Positions 19,929 through 31,605 of a stretch of DNA of 64,000 nucleotides are shown in pieces. Origin of the DNA: Gambelia wislizenii (lineage: Eukaryota; Chordata; Lepidosauria; Squamata; Crotaphytidae); assembly GCA_030847615.1 (NCBI GenBank), contig JAUMIR010000001.1, positions 260,151,187 to 260,215,186 on the forward strand, written 5' to 3'. The translations under genes were made by a program, and so were the position numbers. The first letter of the stretch is position 1; every line of letters begins with the position of its first letter. The notes under the pieces are model-generated. The model saw only the letters and a list, made by a program, of their open reading frames with translations, did no database searches and had not been told where the DNA came from.

Positions 19929-20742
19929 TAAGAATGATGAGTCATTATAGTACTATTATTTTCTGTTGTTTTTATGATTCATCAGACACACTCATCCTAC
20001 TATTAAACATCCATGTGCTATAAGGTGAAACAGGTGTGCCTATTTTCTTTTGTCAGAATTGGAAAGGATGCTAGGAATGTAGTTCTTTGCTGAGTGTTTT
20101 GTGTCATTAGCCAGTCAACTCTAAGCAACTGGTGCCCATGTCTAGCAAGAGGAAACTTCTCAAGACCCCTAGATCTCTGCCACCTCTTAAATTTCAGTTT
20201 TTCAAAACCTAGTGTATCAAAATATGAAAGCAAACCCAGATCCTAGCCAATCTAGGATTTTTTTTATCAGCTTCTCTTCAGGCTATGGAGCAGTACTATT
20301 TTTATTTCATTTTTTAGTAATTCAGCTGCAAAAATTGTAGCCATTTTTTTTTGTTTCTTTTGTGTTAAATCCTTCTCTTGTTTCTCACACTGTCAGCAAA
20401 GCTGTGGTTTTGTGGATGACTGGCTGGTTTTTACCAGCTCTATGGGAATCCACATTTCTACTAGAAAGCAAACAGTCCCCTACTCTGTCCGTTCTTGGAA
20501 CATGAAATGCAAAATAACATTAAAGAACCAAGTCAACTGGAAAAAGGAGATTTCAATCAGTGTTCATTGCTTTTTGGTCTGAGCTCTTTCCATGAATACA
20601 GATTAAGCGATGGGGGTGGAAACTATGACCCATTTTCTTTCAGAGGAAAAACAGTGCAGCTATCAAGGACTGTCTCCGCAACAGAGTAGGAGCAGGAACT
20701 GTTGTTTACCATTTCAATTCCTGCACCTCTTAATGGTTGACT

Positions 20743-21230
20743 TGGAGCATATTTACATTACACAGTTACAGCTGTTCGATGCCACTTTAGCTATTGTGGC
20801 TTTCTCTTGCAAAGTCCTGGGGTTTATATGTTGATATGGTACTTATTTCTAGGAACTGTAGTTGGGGTGGGGTGCACTAGCTTTCTACAGAAAATCCTAG
20901 CCAACTCGTTGTTGTTGTGTGTCTTCAAGTTGTTTTTGACTTACGGCAACCTAAGGTGAACCTATCACAGGATTTTCTTGGCAAGATTTGTTCAGAGGGG
21001 GTTTGCCCATGCCTTTCTCTGAGGCTGAGAGAGTGTAACTTTCCCAAGATCACCTAGTGGGTTTCCATGACTGAGCAGGAATTTGAACTGTGTTCTCCAG
21101 GATCATAATCCAATGCTCAAGCCACTATACCACTACCAAATTACAAATCCTAGGATTCCATAGGAGGGAGCTATGACAGTTAAACTGGTATCAAACTGTG
21201 TAATAATACAGTATAAATACAACCCTGACC
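20743..21230. mobile_element. MITE family A interrupted by a SINE
   Basis: The left part (ACAGTTACAGCTGTTC...GGAACTGTAGTTGGGG) and right part (AATTACAAATCCTAGGATTC...TTAAACTGGTATCAAACTGT) are the two halves of a family A MITE. They are separated by the tRNA-derived SINE at 20908-21137. The SINE is therefore younger than this MITE copy. Confidence 0.6.
20908..21137 (-). mobile_element. tRNA-derived SINE (ACA/Sauria type)
   Basis: The minus-strand tRNA-like head carries a mutated B-box region (GGAATTTGAACTGTGTTCTCC read on +). It is followed by CACCTAGTGGGTTTCCATG and the tail ending GTTGTTGTTGTGTGTCTTCA on +. The same architecture is seen at 22790, 51713 and 60288. It is a retroposed Pol III repeat, not a tRNA gene. 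Confidence 0.85.
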
Positions 21231-21377
21231 TGCCTTGCTTATACAGTAGAAGCAAGCAAGCACAAAAATAATAACCTGTAAAGCACAGTGTTATAGCAAT
21301 TTGAAGATTATATCTACTATTTCATATCAACAATATGTGTTGCTCATGGGCTTTCCATAAATGTGATCCTGTAGCTG

Positions 21378-22130
21378 TTGCCTTTAGGCTTTTATAATAG
21401 CCATAGATTGCTAAGGCTGCAAGCCTCAGACCTACACAAGAGCTTGGGGAAATTACCATTTTGGACTATAGGTCCTCCAATCCCCCAATCAGCATGGCCA
21501 GTGCAAATTCATCCCAATATTGAAAAATATAAAAGCTTAGATTTGGTAGAAGTTGGTGGAAGCGGGGGAGTGGCTGGGGAGATTGCAATAGCTTTTTGCA
21601 GACATGAACTTGGATCCAGAGAGTCCTTGTCTAAACAGAAAGGCACTTTAGATTGTAGAAGGCCAGAGTATACCATGTTTACAAGGGGGGTGGTGAGGCA
21701 TTGTTCACCCAATAAAAATTCTACCACCACCTCCCAATGAAATTTTCCCTTGGTCCCCAAATTTTTAGCACTGCAGTAACTTAAAACTTCAATTGTGCAT
21801 TTATAAATAGAGTTTTAGGTGTTCAAAGTAAAGGGGCAGACCAATTGACCAAGGGAATGAGAACAGGAAGTAGAAGGGTTCTAAATGTGAACAATCCTCA
21901 GTGTCTCACTCTCTGCTTTGGAGACTGAAGGGAAAATCCATTTCATAGAATCAAAAAATTGTAGAGTTGGAAGAGACCACGAGGGCCATCCAGTCCAACC
22001 CCCTGCCATGCAGGAATACACAATCAAAGTTGTGGGGTCAAAATTCTTATTTGGTGAGGCAACACCCTCATTTTCCCCTTCATCCATCTAAAAGGCACCC
22101 CTGTCCAGAATAGTGGCAATGCTGCCTGGG
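21378..22130. repeat. Unassigned repeat shared with about 62.36-62.72 kb
   Basis: Segments such as CAATGAAATTTTCCCTTGGT followed by CCCCAAATTTTTAGCACTGC recur in diverged form at 62391-62435. Related phrasing lies around the CR1 fragment. No intact coding frame or clear termini are visible. Confidence 0.4.
21942..22029 (-). mobile_element. CR1 3'-end fragment
   Basis: The + strand reads ATAGAATCAAAAAATTGTAG then AGTTGGAAGAGACCACGAGG and GCCATCCAGTCCAACCCC, the reversed CR1 3' terminus. Only the last 90 bp of the LINE are present. Confidence 0.8.
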
Positions 22131-22487
22131 GGGTTCTGGTAGTAGTAGTCTCAAAAAGTAATGTTTCTGAGCTCTTACATAAAATTATTCTAAAGCAAAA
22201 GAGACTAAAGACATCCAAACTTGTCCACTAAGCATAATACTGATATGGCTGGATTTCTTGTGGTAATTAACTTCTTAATTTCTTTAAAGATAGATTTTTC
22301 TGTGTGTGGCCACAGCATTTATGTACAACAACTAGAACAGTTTTCCTGTCTAAATAATGATCATATGGGGAAATGATGCAAAATACTGGCCTTGGTGAAT
22401 TGTTTTTGTATATGAGCTGCATGTTTCTTTTTAAATTATTTTGTTTAAGGAATTTTTGCAGCTGGCATTGTAAAGGCTAATTGCTGA

Positions 22488-22634
<147 letters not shown>

Positions 22635-22789
22635 TAAGTAGAGGACTTCTTCCAATCTCATTCAAAAGGCAGAATGTTGGTAGACAAGCTGACAATTTCT
22701 TACCTCCAAATGGGTGACTGTAGAAAATTATAGTCTAATTTTAAGCGAAATGACAACCTAATTAGGATAATAGTTGCTAATTGGATTGT

Positions 22790-23065
22790 TATTGTTGTTG
22801 TGTGCCTTCAAGTCATTTTTGAATGACTTGACACCCTAATGACGTGTCATTTTTGAATGACGTGACACCCTAAGGCAAACCTATAATGGGAATTTCTAGG
22901 CAACATCTGTTCATTGGAGGGTTTGTCTTTGTTGCCCTCTGAGGCTGAGAGAGTGTGACTTGCCTAAGGTCACCCAGTGGGTTTCCATGGTCAAGCAAGG
23001 ATTCGAACCCTGGTCTCCAGAGTTGTAGTCCAATGCTCAAACCACTACACTACACTGGCTTACTA
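22790..23065 (-). mobile_element. tRNA-derived SINE with 12-bp target-site duplication
   Basis: The SINE is flanked by perfect 12-bp direct repeats TAATTGGATTGT at 22778-22789 and 23066-23077, a LINE-type target-site duplication. The tRNA-like B-box region reads GGATTCGAACCCTGGTCTCC on +. Near the 3' tail a segment of about 38 bp (TTTTTGAATGAC...GACACCCTAA, 22816-22875) is duplicated in tandem. Confidence 0.9.
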
Positions 23066-23730
23066 TAATTGGATTGTAGCAATTGCTTATAGTCAAGAGG
23101 ACAGCTTTAGTAGCTTGATCCCAGCGACTGAACTAAGTGGAACACAGTACAAGATGCCAGGCACCCACAGCTCCACCCATTTCAGCACCCTTCCTTCCAA
23201 AAAAACATTCCTGGAGATTCAGACACCCTCTAGAATTTGGGGGTGGGGGGGCACAGGGAAGTGCAGCAGCACAGGGAAAGAGAATTCAGTGGGGCTGCTT
23301 TGTACAAGTGGAAGTGCCTTTCTGCTTGCACAAGGTACCACTGAATCCAAATTCATGCCGGCATTAAACTATTCCACTTACTTTTTTTCTTCCACAAAAC
23401 CTTAGATCTATTTTTTTTTAAAATGACAGGATGAATATGCAGTAGCCATATGGAGTAGGCAAGACAGTTGGCAGGCAGAAATAAAAGATATTTCTGCCTG
23501 TACTAGTTGGCTAAGCCTTTCTATTTATTAATAGAGCCATTTGATATTTACATGAATTATTTGAAAATAAAATTAATTTAGACTTTGATAGTGGTGTACA
23601 AAATAGTTCCAAAGTTTTTAAGATGCTGGGTGGAGGAGCTGAATAAAAGAAGAAATGTTACCAGTCAGTGCAAAAATGAACTTCATGACGATTAGCAAAA
23701 GAATGTAAGTTTGAACAGATTAGTTAGGCC

Positions 23731-23899
23731 ACCATGGGGGCAGTGAATCCATTCTGGATTTTACTGCCAGTCCTCCTGTAGCTGCTCATGAGCGGAACAA
23801 GACCTCTGGACCCCAGCGAGGCACAGAGATCCCTTTCCACTCAGAGCAGCTGCAGAAGTAGCAACAATAAAATCCAGAATGGATTCATCACCCCCATAG
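23731..23899. mobile_element. Small foldback element
   Basis: The arms ATGGGGGCAGTGAATCCATT/CTGGATTTTA (from 23735) and AAAATCCAGAATGGATTCAT/CACCCCCAT (to about 23898) are near-perfect inverted repeats around a 90-bp centre. The shape fits a MITE. No coding frame is present. Confidence 0.55.
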
Positions 23900-24374
23900 C
23901 AACGGATGCACCAGCCTCCCTTAGGTTATGAAAAAATTGATGTTAACAGCATCATGATCTCTATGATCATAGTGATTGCTGTACCTTTTGAGTGTTTTCA
24001 AAGATGAAGTTGCTGTCCTCGTGCATGTTGATTCCCTCCCTTAAATCAGCATTGGTGCTAGAAGCTGCAACAAAAACAACAAAATGAATGTGTTTGTGTG
24101 TACAGCATTCCAGATGAAAGTTTTATTATTTATTTAGGTGAGTTATTTAGGATTTTGAGATATGCCTTTGAAAAAGAAGCATTGCACATCAGATAAAAAT
24201 ACCTAACTGTTTGTATGATTTGGAAAGACTAACAAACTCAGAAGGGTCTGGTAGTAATTGTTCTTTAGAGTCTTCTCTTTTCCTTCCTAGCATTGTACAA
24301 ATGTCCTGTCTAACTTGTCTTCATCAGCAATACAGCTGTTATCACTGCCCCTGCTATCATTTCCATTTCTCTAA

Positions 24375-26044
<1,670 letters not shown>

Positions 26045-26375
26045 TAGCACTCTTATTCTGTTTCCAACATATTGTAATATACTAAGCATTCCTACGCTTA
26101 CTCCATTTAGCAGGTTTATTTATGATCTGCAATTAATTCTTGCCCTGCAAACTAACTAAATTGTACTGAGAAATATTGTATCATTTTTGGTACTGTTGTG
26201 TGTGGAATTCATAAATAATGCCACTGAGTCAGGTACCAAGGCTGCATTTTACAAGGAAGTGGAAAAATGTAATGATTACCAGTCATTCCACTGGAGTAAA
26301 TAGTCAACAGATAATGTGCAGGCTGAGAACCAGTCACTAAGTCTGAGGGCAACATTTTGATGCTGCGCAGCTTAT

Positions 26376-26659
26376 TACAGATTGAATATGCCTTATTTGA
26401 AAGGCTTGGGACCAGAAGTCTTTTGGATTTTTTCGCATTTTGGAATACTTTCATGTACATAAAAGAGATATCTTGGAGATGGGACCCAAGTCTAAACACA
26501 AAATATATGTTTGGTTTATATACACCTTATACACATAGCCTAAAGATAATTTTATACAATGTTTTAATACTCATTTTTCCTTTTCTTTTAATATTTCAAC
26601 ATTTCAGATTTTGGAGTATTTCAGATTTTGGATTTCCAGATAAGAGATACTCAGCCTAT
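26376..26659. mobile_element. Tigger-like MITE resembling mammalian repeats
   Basis: The inside reads GGCTTGGGACCAGAAGTCTT, GATATCTTGGAGATGGGACC and ACACCTTATACACATAGCCT. I recognise this wording from Tigger/MER-type DNA transposons of mammals. The ends are imperfect inverted repeats (CAGATTGAATATGCCTTA and the complement of TAAGAGATACTCAGCC). There is no transposase. Confidence 0.6.
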
Positions 26660-26834
26660 ATTCCCCTCCCACCCTGTTACAACTGACTAAGACTTTCTCA
26701 GTTTGCTCTCAAATTGTTTGTTCAGTATTTTGACTTGGAGATTCAGTAGAGGTGCCTGATTGCTGTTCAGTAATGCCAGTTTGGCATAATGCTAATAGTA
26801 GCCTTTTTTGGAGACCAAAATTGAAGTATTTTCC

Positions 26835-27386
26835 AGGCTTGTCTATATGAGGAAATAAAATGTGGATTGGTGTGCAGTAACACCAATTCTCAGCAGCTTT
26901 CATTTGTCTCCATGTTTTCAAGATCACAGGTATGCAAAGCTATCCACATTCATTGTTCAAACAGGCATGCCTGTGAATCAAGATGGCAGGTGAGAGTTAA
27001 TCATTTGCATTTTTATTCTCTCCAGTTGCCACCACCGAACAATATTAAAAAAAAAGCAAATCCAAAGTGCGAAAGTGTGACCTTCTGCTTAAATAAACAG
27101 AAAAAACCCATACACATATCTAACCAATCAGCTTTCCACTTCCGCTCTTATCAGGAAAGCACAGCAAAGCAAATTGATTGTCCCAAAAAGCAGGAATGCG
27201 CATTTCCATTATAGTTAAAAAAAAAAAAAACTTTGGGAAAAGCTGTAAAGGCTTTTACCGCTGAGTATATAGCATTTTTGCCCCACCTTCCTTCTGAATA
27301 CGGTGAAATGGTGCAGGATCCCATAGGGACAAAAGGTATTCTCCTCAAATTCTATGAGGAGTATTTTTACCATTTAGACAAGCCCT
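26835..27386. mobile_element. MITE family B copy
   Basis: Terminal repeats AGGCTTGTCTATA and the complement at TTTAGACAAGCCCT bound 550 bp. The inside shares CAGCTTTCCACTTC, TTGTCTCCATG and the GGGAAAAGC...GGCTTTT stretch with copies at 17110 and 55622. Confidence 0.72.
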
Positions 27387-27766
27387 GTCTCCACCTACTT
27401 ACCACTTTCTGAAATCTGGGCTAATGATGAATTTTTAAAAAACATAAAAATTCTCTGCAGCATGAGATAAATCTGCCAGGAACCACCACTTATATTGGCA
27501 TACTATTAAAAGTAATTCCTAGCTGTCCACTTCATATCTGTAGAGCAAATCCTGCTGAAGCATCTAGTACTATATGTTGAGGTTGCACTGTATATTATAT
27601 GTTCTTTAAGCTAGATATATTTTATGATTATTTGCTATTTGATCATCTTATTATTACTAGGAGATTATATAAAGAACCTACAACTAGTATATACTATATA
27701 TTAGTTGGGAGCTATGAAAAGAAACTGCAGATCATATATGTTAGAGATGTTTATTTTCCTTCCTAG

Positions 27767-27925
<159 letters not shown>

Positions 27926-28524
27926 TAGTTCGGGTGGTGACAGTCTGAATTAAACCAGAAGAAAGGGGAGGGGTTGTTTCTGATTTTTAGTCCAGTAAAC
28001 TATTCTAATTTAATTTTAGAAATTAATCTCTTGCAATGTAATTTTAGAAAGCCTGTGCTCGTGTTTTAAGCTCTACTTCAGAAGACTTGGATTTTCCTAC
28101 TTAGCTTTTGGAATGAGGTGGGCATTTCATTTGATAAAAGGGCTAAAATCTAAAACAGCACAGCTAGTAATATGTGAGACCAAGTAGGTTAATCTGAGAT
28201 ATAAAGGTATGCTCGGGCTTAATTTATAGCAGATGCTAAAGATGGCAAGAGTTGGAAGGGGTTAGGTTCTCCAGTGAAAGATGAGAAGCCTTCATCCTGA
28301 GAGATTTTTTCTATGACAGATATCTTTGAATTAATTGACATTTGGAGTTCATTCTTAGCTGTCTTGGAAATGTTTTGGAATGTGTTAGATGAGCTGATCG
28401 GATCAGATCCTTGATAAAATTCATTTGAAACATCAGTGTGTACAACTGAACACTTGCACACTGATTTTAGAGACAAAAGGAAATAAAGATACTGAAACAT
28501 TGGTACACTTATTTGTAAATGGGA

Positions 28525-28530
<6 letters not shown>

Positions 28531-28562
<32 letters not shown>

Positions 28563-28624
28563 CTGGGGTGGGATTTGCTTTCCAGAAAGCACAAGTCCAG
28601 AATCACTTTGAGCATAAAGTATAG
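28531..28624 (+). repeat. Left copy of the direct repeat flanking the DIRS element
   Basis: A (TG)15 tract (28531-28560) is followed by 64 bp (28561-28624) that reappear base for base at 34852-34915. The left element end starts at 28625. This looks like duplicated host sequence. Confidence 0.85.
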
Positions 28625-28648
28625 ATCTTCTTCGTGGTCTCTGTGAAT

Positions 28649-28800
28649 CACACAGTTGGGTTATTCCTGCGCCTGCGCAGTGCTTACGGAACCTTCTAGC
28701 ATCGCTAGGCAGAATGTGCATTGATACATTTTTGGCGGTAACTCCGCCTACCATAACGGTCCCTTAAAAGGCTCTCCCGCCTAAATCCCCTCAGTTCCTT
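28649..28800 (+). repeat. DIRS left inverted terminal repeat
   Basis: 152 bp, the reverse complement of 34684-34835 across the parts I compared (for example TTATTCCTGCGCCTGCGCAG, CCATAACGGTCCCTTAAAAG, CTAAATCCCCTCAGTTCCTT). The left end has a further 24 bp (28625-28648) that the right end lacks. Confidence 0.92.
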
Positions 28801-29035
28801 TTTTTCCGCCGCGCTAGCAGCTTGAAAGGAACCTTCGCATTGCTTTCGTTTTTCTCATACTGACTCGGACTGGTTTTTGGATTTTTCTCTTCGCTTTGTG
28901 GTTTGTGCTATTGGTGATTTCTGGCTTGACTTGGATTCCCTGACTACGGCTTTGACTCTCCCCCGGATTTGGCTACGGACTCTGATCTCAGGTTTGACCG
29001 CTTTCTCTTGACGACGCCTATTTCTTGCCCCTAAT
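28801..29035 (+). promoter_or_regulatory. DIRS 5' leader
   Basis: 235 bp between the left inverted repeat and the ORF1 start. It begins with a T tract and CCGCCGCGCTAGC. No clear TATA box is seen. The ATG at 29036 is preceded by CCCCTAAT. In DIRS elements the terminal repeat is thought to carry the promoter; that is inferred here. Confidence 0.4.
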
Positions 29036-31360
29036 ATGGCTGCGAAAACCGGCTTTAAGCGCTGCGTTGTGTGCCAAGCTAAGCTCCCCAGCTCCGATGG
29101 CCACTCTCGGTGCCTCATCTGCCTGGGAGAAACGCACAACGTGGATGCGTGTGTGCATTGTAAGGCCTTCACGCCTCAGGCCAGGAAACATCGCTCCTCG
29201 AGGCTAAAGTCTTTCTTGTATGAGAAGGCCCTCATACCGTCGACTTCTTCGACGCCGGCGGTATTTACTGGGGTTCCGCAACGGGGAAGATCACCCGCCC
29301 CAAAGTCCCCCCAGTCACCACCTTCCAAGCGCCGACGCTCCCGAAGCCCATCTCGGAGACAATCTGTTGCTTCGGACCCGGAGGCGGTTCTCCACTCCCA
29401 TAAACATGCCTTGCATTCGACCTCTGGCACTCGAGCCGCCTCGGGTTCAGTCGCTGAGAGCGCTACAGACCGTCCTCGGGACCGTGCGGAATCTCGGGAT
29501 GGAGACCGCACCCGAGAGCCTTCGGACCGCTCTAAGCCTAAGGTCCATAAGAAAAAGAAGGCCAAGCGTCCTCTGCGTGAGGAACATGAGAAGGGGTGCT
29601 CTCGGGCCCGAGAAGCTGTGCCGTCTACAGCCGCATCTGCACCTGCTTCGGAGGCCCAACCTCCCCCGCAACGTCAGACGCCTTCCCGGGATCGAGACGT
29701 GGGGACCGAAACCCGTCCTAAATCACCGACTCCGACTCCTTCCCTTGAGGTCGTTGAAGTAGAGGTGGGCTCGGCTGATGAATCTACCGGAGTCGAGCAT
29801 GCCCATGGGCTTTCCCCCACTCTCTGCGTCTCCAGGTCGGAGCTGCTCCGAGACTCCTCCGCCAGCCGAGGGGATTCTGACGAGCCGCATCTTCTGGATG
29901 AACCCAGGCCTTCAACCTCCAGGGCTCGGGGAGACGAGCATGCCTACAGCGCCTATGAAATGGCGAAGTCAGCCTTTGCTACTCTGTTTCCCTTGCCTCA
30001 CACCTCACTCTCTGCAGGGGACCGAGTGTTTCATCTCACTTCGGAGGCTGCTGTTTTGCATTCTGTGGCTTCATCCCCACCTCGCCTATCCTTCCATGGG
30101 GGAGATAAAGGTACCATCTTTGCAAAGGAACCGACTAGACCTTTGCTCAAAGACACTAGCTGCCAAGTGTCCCCCTTCCGGCCCTTGCCCCCGCTACCTC
30201 CATCTCCACCACCACGCACGACATCGCTTCAGGACCCACGCCGCTCTCCGCATCCGACGTCCGACTCTTCGGTTTCTTCTGAGTCTTCGGAGGAATACCA
30301 GCCATATGTACCGTCCCCCCAGCCCGATCTCCTGGATGAGGACTCCTCGTCTCCCACCGACGACGTCCGTTCCTTTGCGGAACAAGTCATCAGGATGTCC
30401 CACGCCCTTGAGCTGAAGGTCACGGAGAAGGAGACAGAGCCGGTGGATCCGATCTATCAAAGGATCAAATCAAAGGCACCTCCAACTGCCAGCATCCCGG
30501 TCCTGCCGTCCCTCTCAAAACTGACGCAGAACTCCTGGGAGAACCCGTCCTCTATTCCTTCAACCTCGAAGCGGATTGACAGGCTCTACCGTGTCTCCGG
30601 AGACGGTATTGATTGGCTCAGGGAACACCCTAAGCCCAATTCGGTCGTCGTAGAGGCAGCCCAGCCGCGGAGGCAACATCGTCCCCAGTCCACCCCTCCT
30701 GACACCGAGGGCAGAAAGCTGGACATCATTGGGAAAAAGTTGTACTCTGCCGCTGGACTAAGCTTTCGTATTGCCAACTATGCGGCCTGTATGGGGGCTT
30801 ATCAGCAGGTGTTGTGGGAGAGGATGTTGCCCCTCATCCAGGACCTGCCGGACGAAAGGAAGCGATTAGCAGAGGCTATCCAATCTGAAGCCCAACTTCT
30901 GGCTGGCCAGCAGATGAATTCTGCGAGGCATGTCGCTGACTGCGCAGCTAAGACGGTGGCGGGCTCCATTGCTTTGAGGCGTCACGCGTGGCTCCAATCG
31001 TCGGGACTCTCACCCCAGGCGGCTGCCACCATTGAAGATATGCCATTTGATACCACAGGCCTTTTCAATGCGTCGACAGACGAAAAACTTGAATTTACGC
31101 AGAAGATGAGGACGACTGCCAGAAAATATGGTATGCCATCAGCCTCGTCTTCTGCGTATCGCCCTAGACACCGCTCGGGTTGGAGCACCTACTCCTTTAG
31201 CCAACCATACCGGAGAGATAGTACCCCGCAGACCTCCAGGCGCTCTCGGTTTCATCAACCGACCTCCTCTGCTTCCTCGGTGAGGAGTCAGGGTTCCACA
31301 TCCCGGTACCGAGTGCCGTCCAAACACAGGCCCAAGGACCAGGGCAGGAAACGGTTTTAA
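29036..31360 (+). CDS. DIRS ORF1, gag-like protein
   Basis: 774 codons from ATG 29036 to TAA 31358-31360. The N-terminus has a cysteine-rich, zinc-knuckle-like cluster (CVVCQ, CLICLGETHNVDAC, CKAF; residues about 10-45). A long Ser/Pro/Arg-rich low-complexity region with RRRSRSPSRR and KVHKKKKAKR follows. The C-terminal part (about 560-700) looks folded and helical (LDIIGKKLYSAAGLSFRIAN). The position and composition fit the nucleic-acid-binding Gag-like protein of DIRS elements. A shorter start in another frame (29025) is a shadow. The frame is intact. Confidence 0.85.
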   Translation: MAAKTGFKRCVVCQAKLPSSDGHSRCLICLGETHNVDACVHCKAFTPQARKHRSSRLKSFLYEKALIPSTSSTPAVFTGVPQRGRSPAPKSPQSPPSKRRRSRSPSRRQSVASDPEAVLHSHKHALHSTSGTRAASGSVAESATDRPRDRAESRDGDRTREPSDRSKPKVHKKKKAKRPLREEHEKGCSRAREAVPSTAASAPASEAQPPPQRQTPSRDRDVGTETRPKSPTPTPSLEVVEVEVGSADESTGVEHAHGLSPTLCVSRSELLRDSSASRGDSDEPHLLDEPRPSTSRARGDEHAYSAYEMAKSAFATLFPLPHTSLSAGDRVFHLTSEAAVLHSVASSPPRLSFHGGDKGTIFAKEPTRPLLKDTSCQVSPFRPLPPLPPSPPPRTTSLQDPRRSPHPTSDSSVSSESSEEYQPYVPSPQPDLLDEDSSSPTDDVRSFAEQVIRMSHALELKVTEKETEPVDPIYQRIKSKAPPTASIPVLPSLSKLTQNSWENPSSIPSTSKRIDRLYRVSGDGIDWLREHPKPNSVVVEAAQPRRQHRPQSTPPDTEGRKLDIIGKKLYSAAGLSFRIANYAACMGAYQQVLWERMLPLIQDLPDERKRLAEAIQSEAQLLAGQQMNSARHVADCAAKTVAGSIALRRHAWLQSSGLSPQAAATIEDMPFDTTGLFNASTDEKLEFTQKMRTTARKYGMPSASSSAYRPRHRSGWSTYSFSQPYRRDSTPQTSRRSRFHQPTSSASSVRSQGSTSRYRVPSKHRPKDQGRKRF

Positions 31361-31379
31361 TTGCAAAGCCTTATTTTGA

Positions 31380-31398
31380 TGTTTACATTTTCTTTCAG
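31380..31398 (+). promoter_or_regulatory. Splice-acceptor-like site between ORF1 and ORF2
   Basis: TGTTTACATTTTCTTTCAG is a strong-looking polypyrimidine tract plus AG. It lies just after the ORF1 stop and just before RT-coding sequence that has no ATG until 31606. It could join an upstream exon, viral-style, to the RT frame, or trap HECW2 splicing. This is inference only. Confidence 0.4.
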
Positions 31399-31605
31399 AA
31401 CCCCCTGTTCGGAAGCCGCCTGTCACTGTTCCAGGAGGCCTGGTCCTCCATAACATCGGACCGCTGGGTACTGCAAATAGTACGACAGGGCTACTGGATC
31501 GAGTTCGACGAACTGCCTTCAACAGGCCGGACATACTCCACGCCCCCCTCCCCTCCCCTGATCGAGGAGCTACAAACCCTTCTCCAGAAAGGAGCCATCG
31601 AACCT

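Noticed and set aside
22977..23065. tRNA gene
   Set aside because: Only a B-box-like tRNA head of a SINE. No cloverleaf was identified.
28531..28560. TG run as a regulatory Z-DNA element
   Set aside because: A plain microsatellite explains it. It matters only as the DIRS junction.
28433..28754. Minus-strand frames with poly(TH)
   Set aside because: Translation of the (TG)n microsatellite at the DIRS flank.
29220..30460. Overlapping frames on both strands within ORF1
   Set aside because: Low-complexity GC-rich shadow frames with no recognisable domain. The 774-codon frame explains the region.
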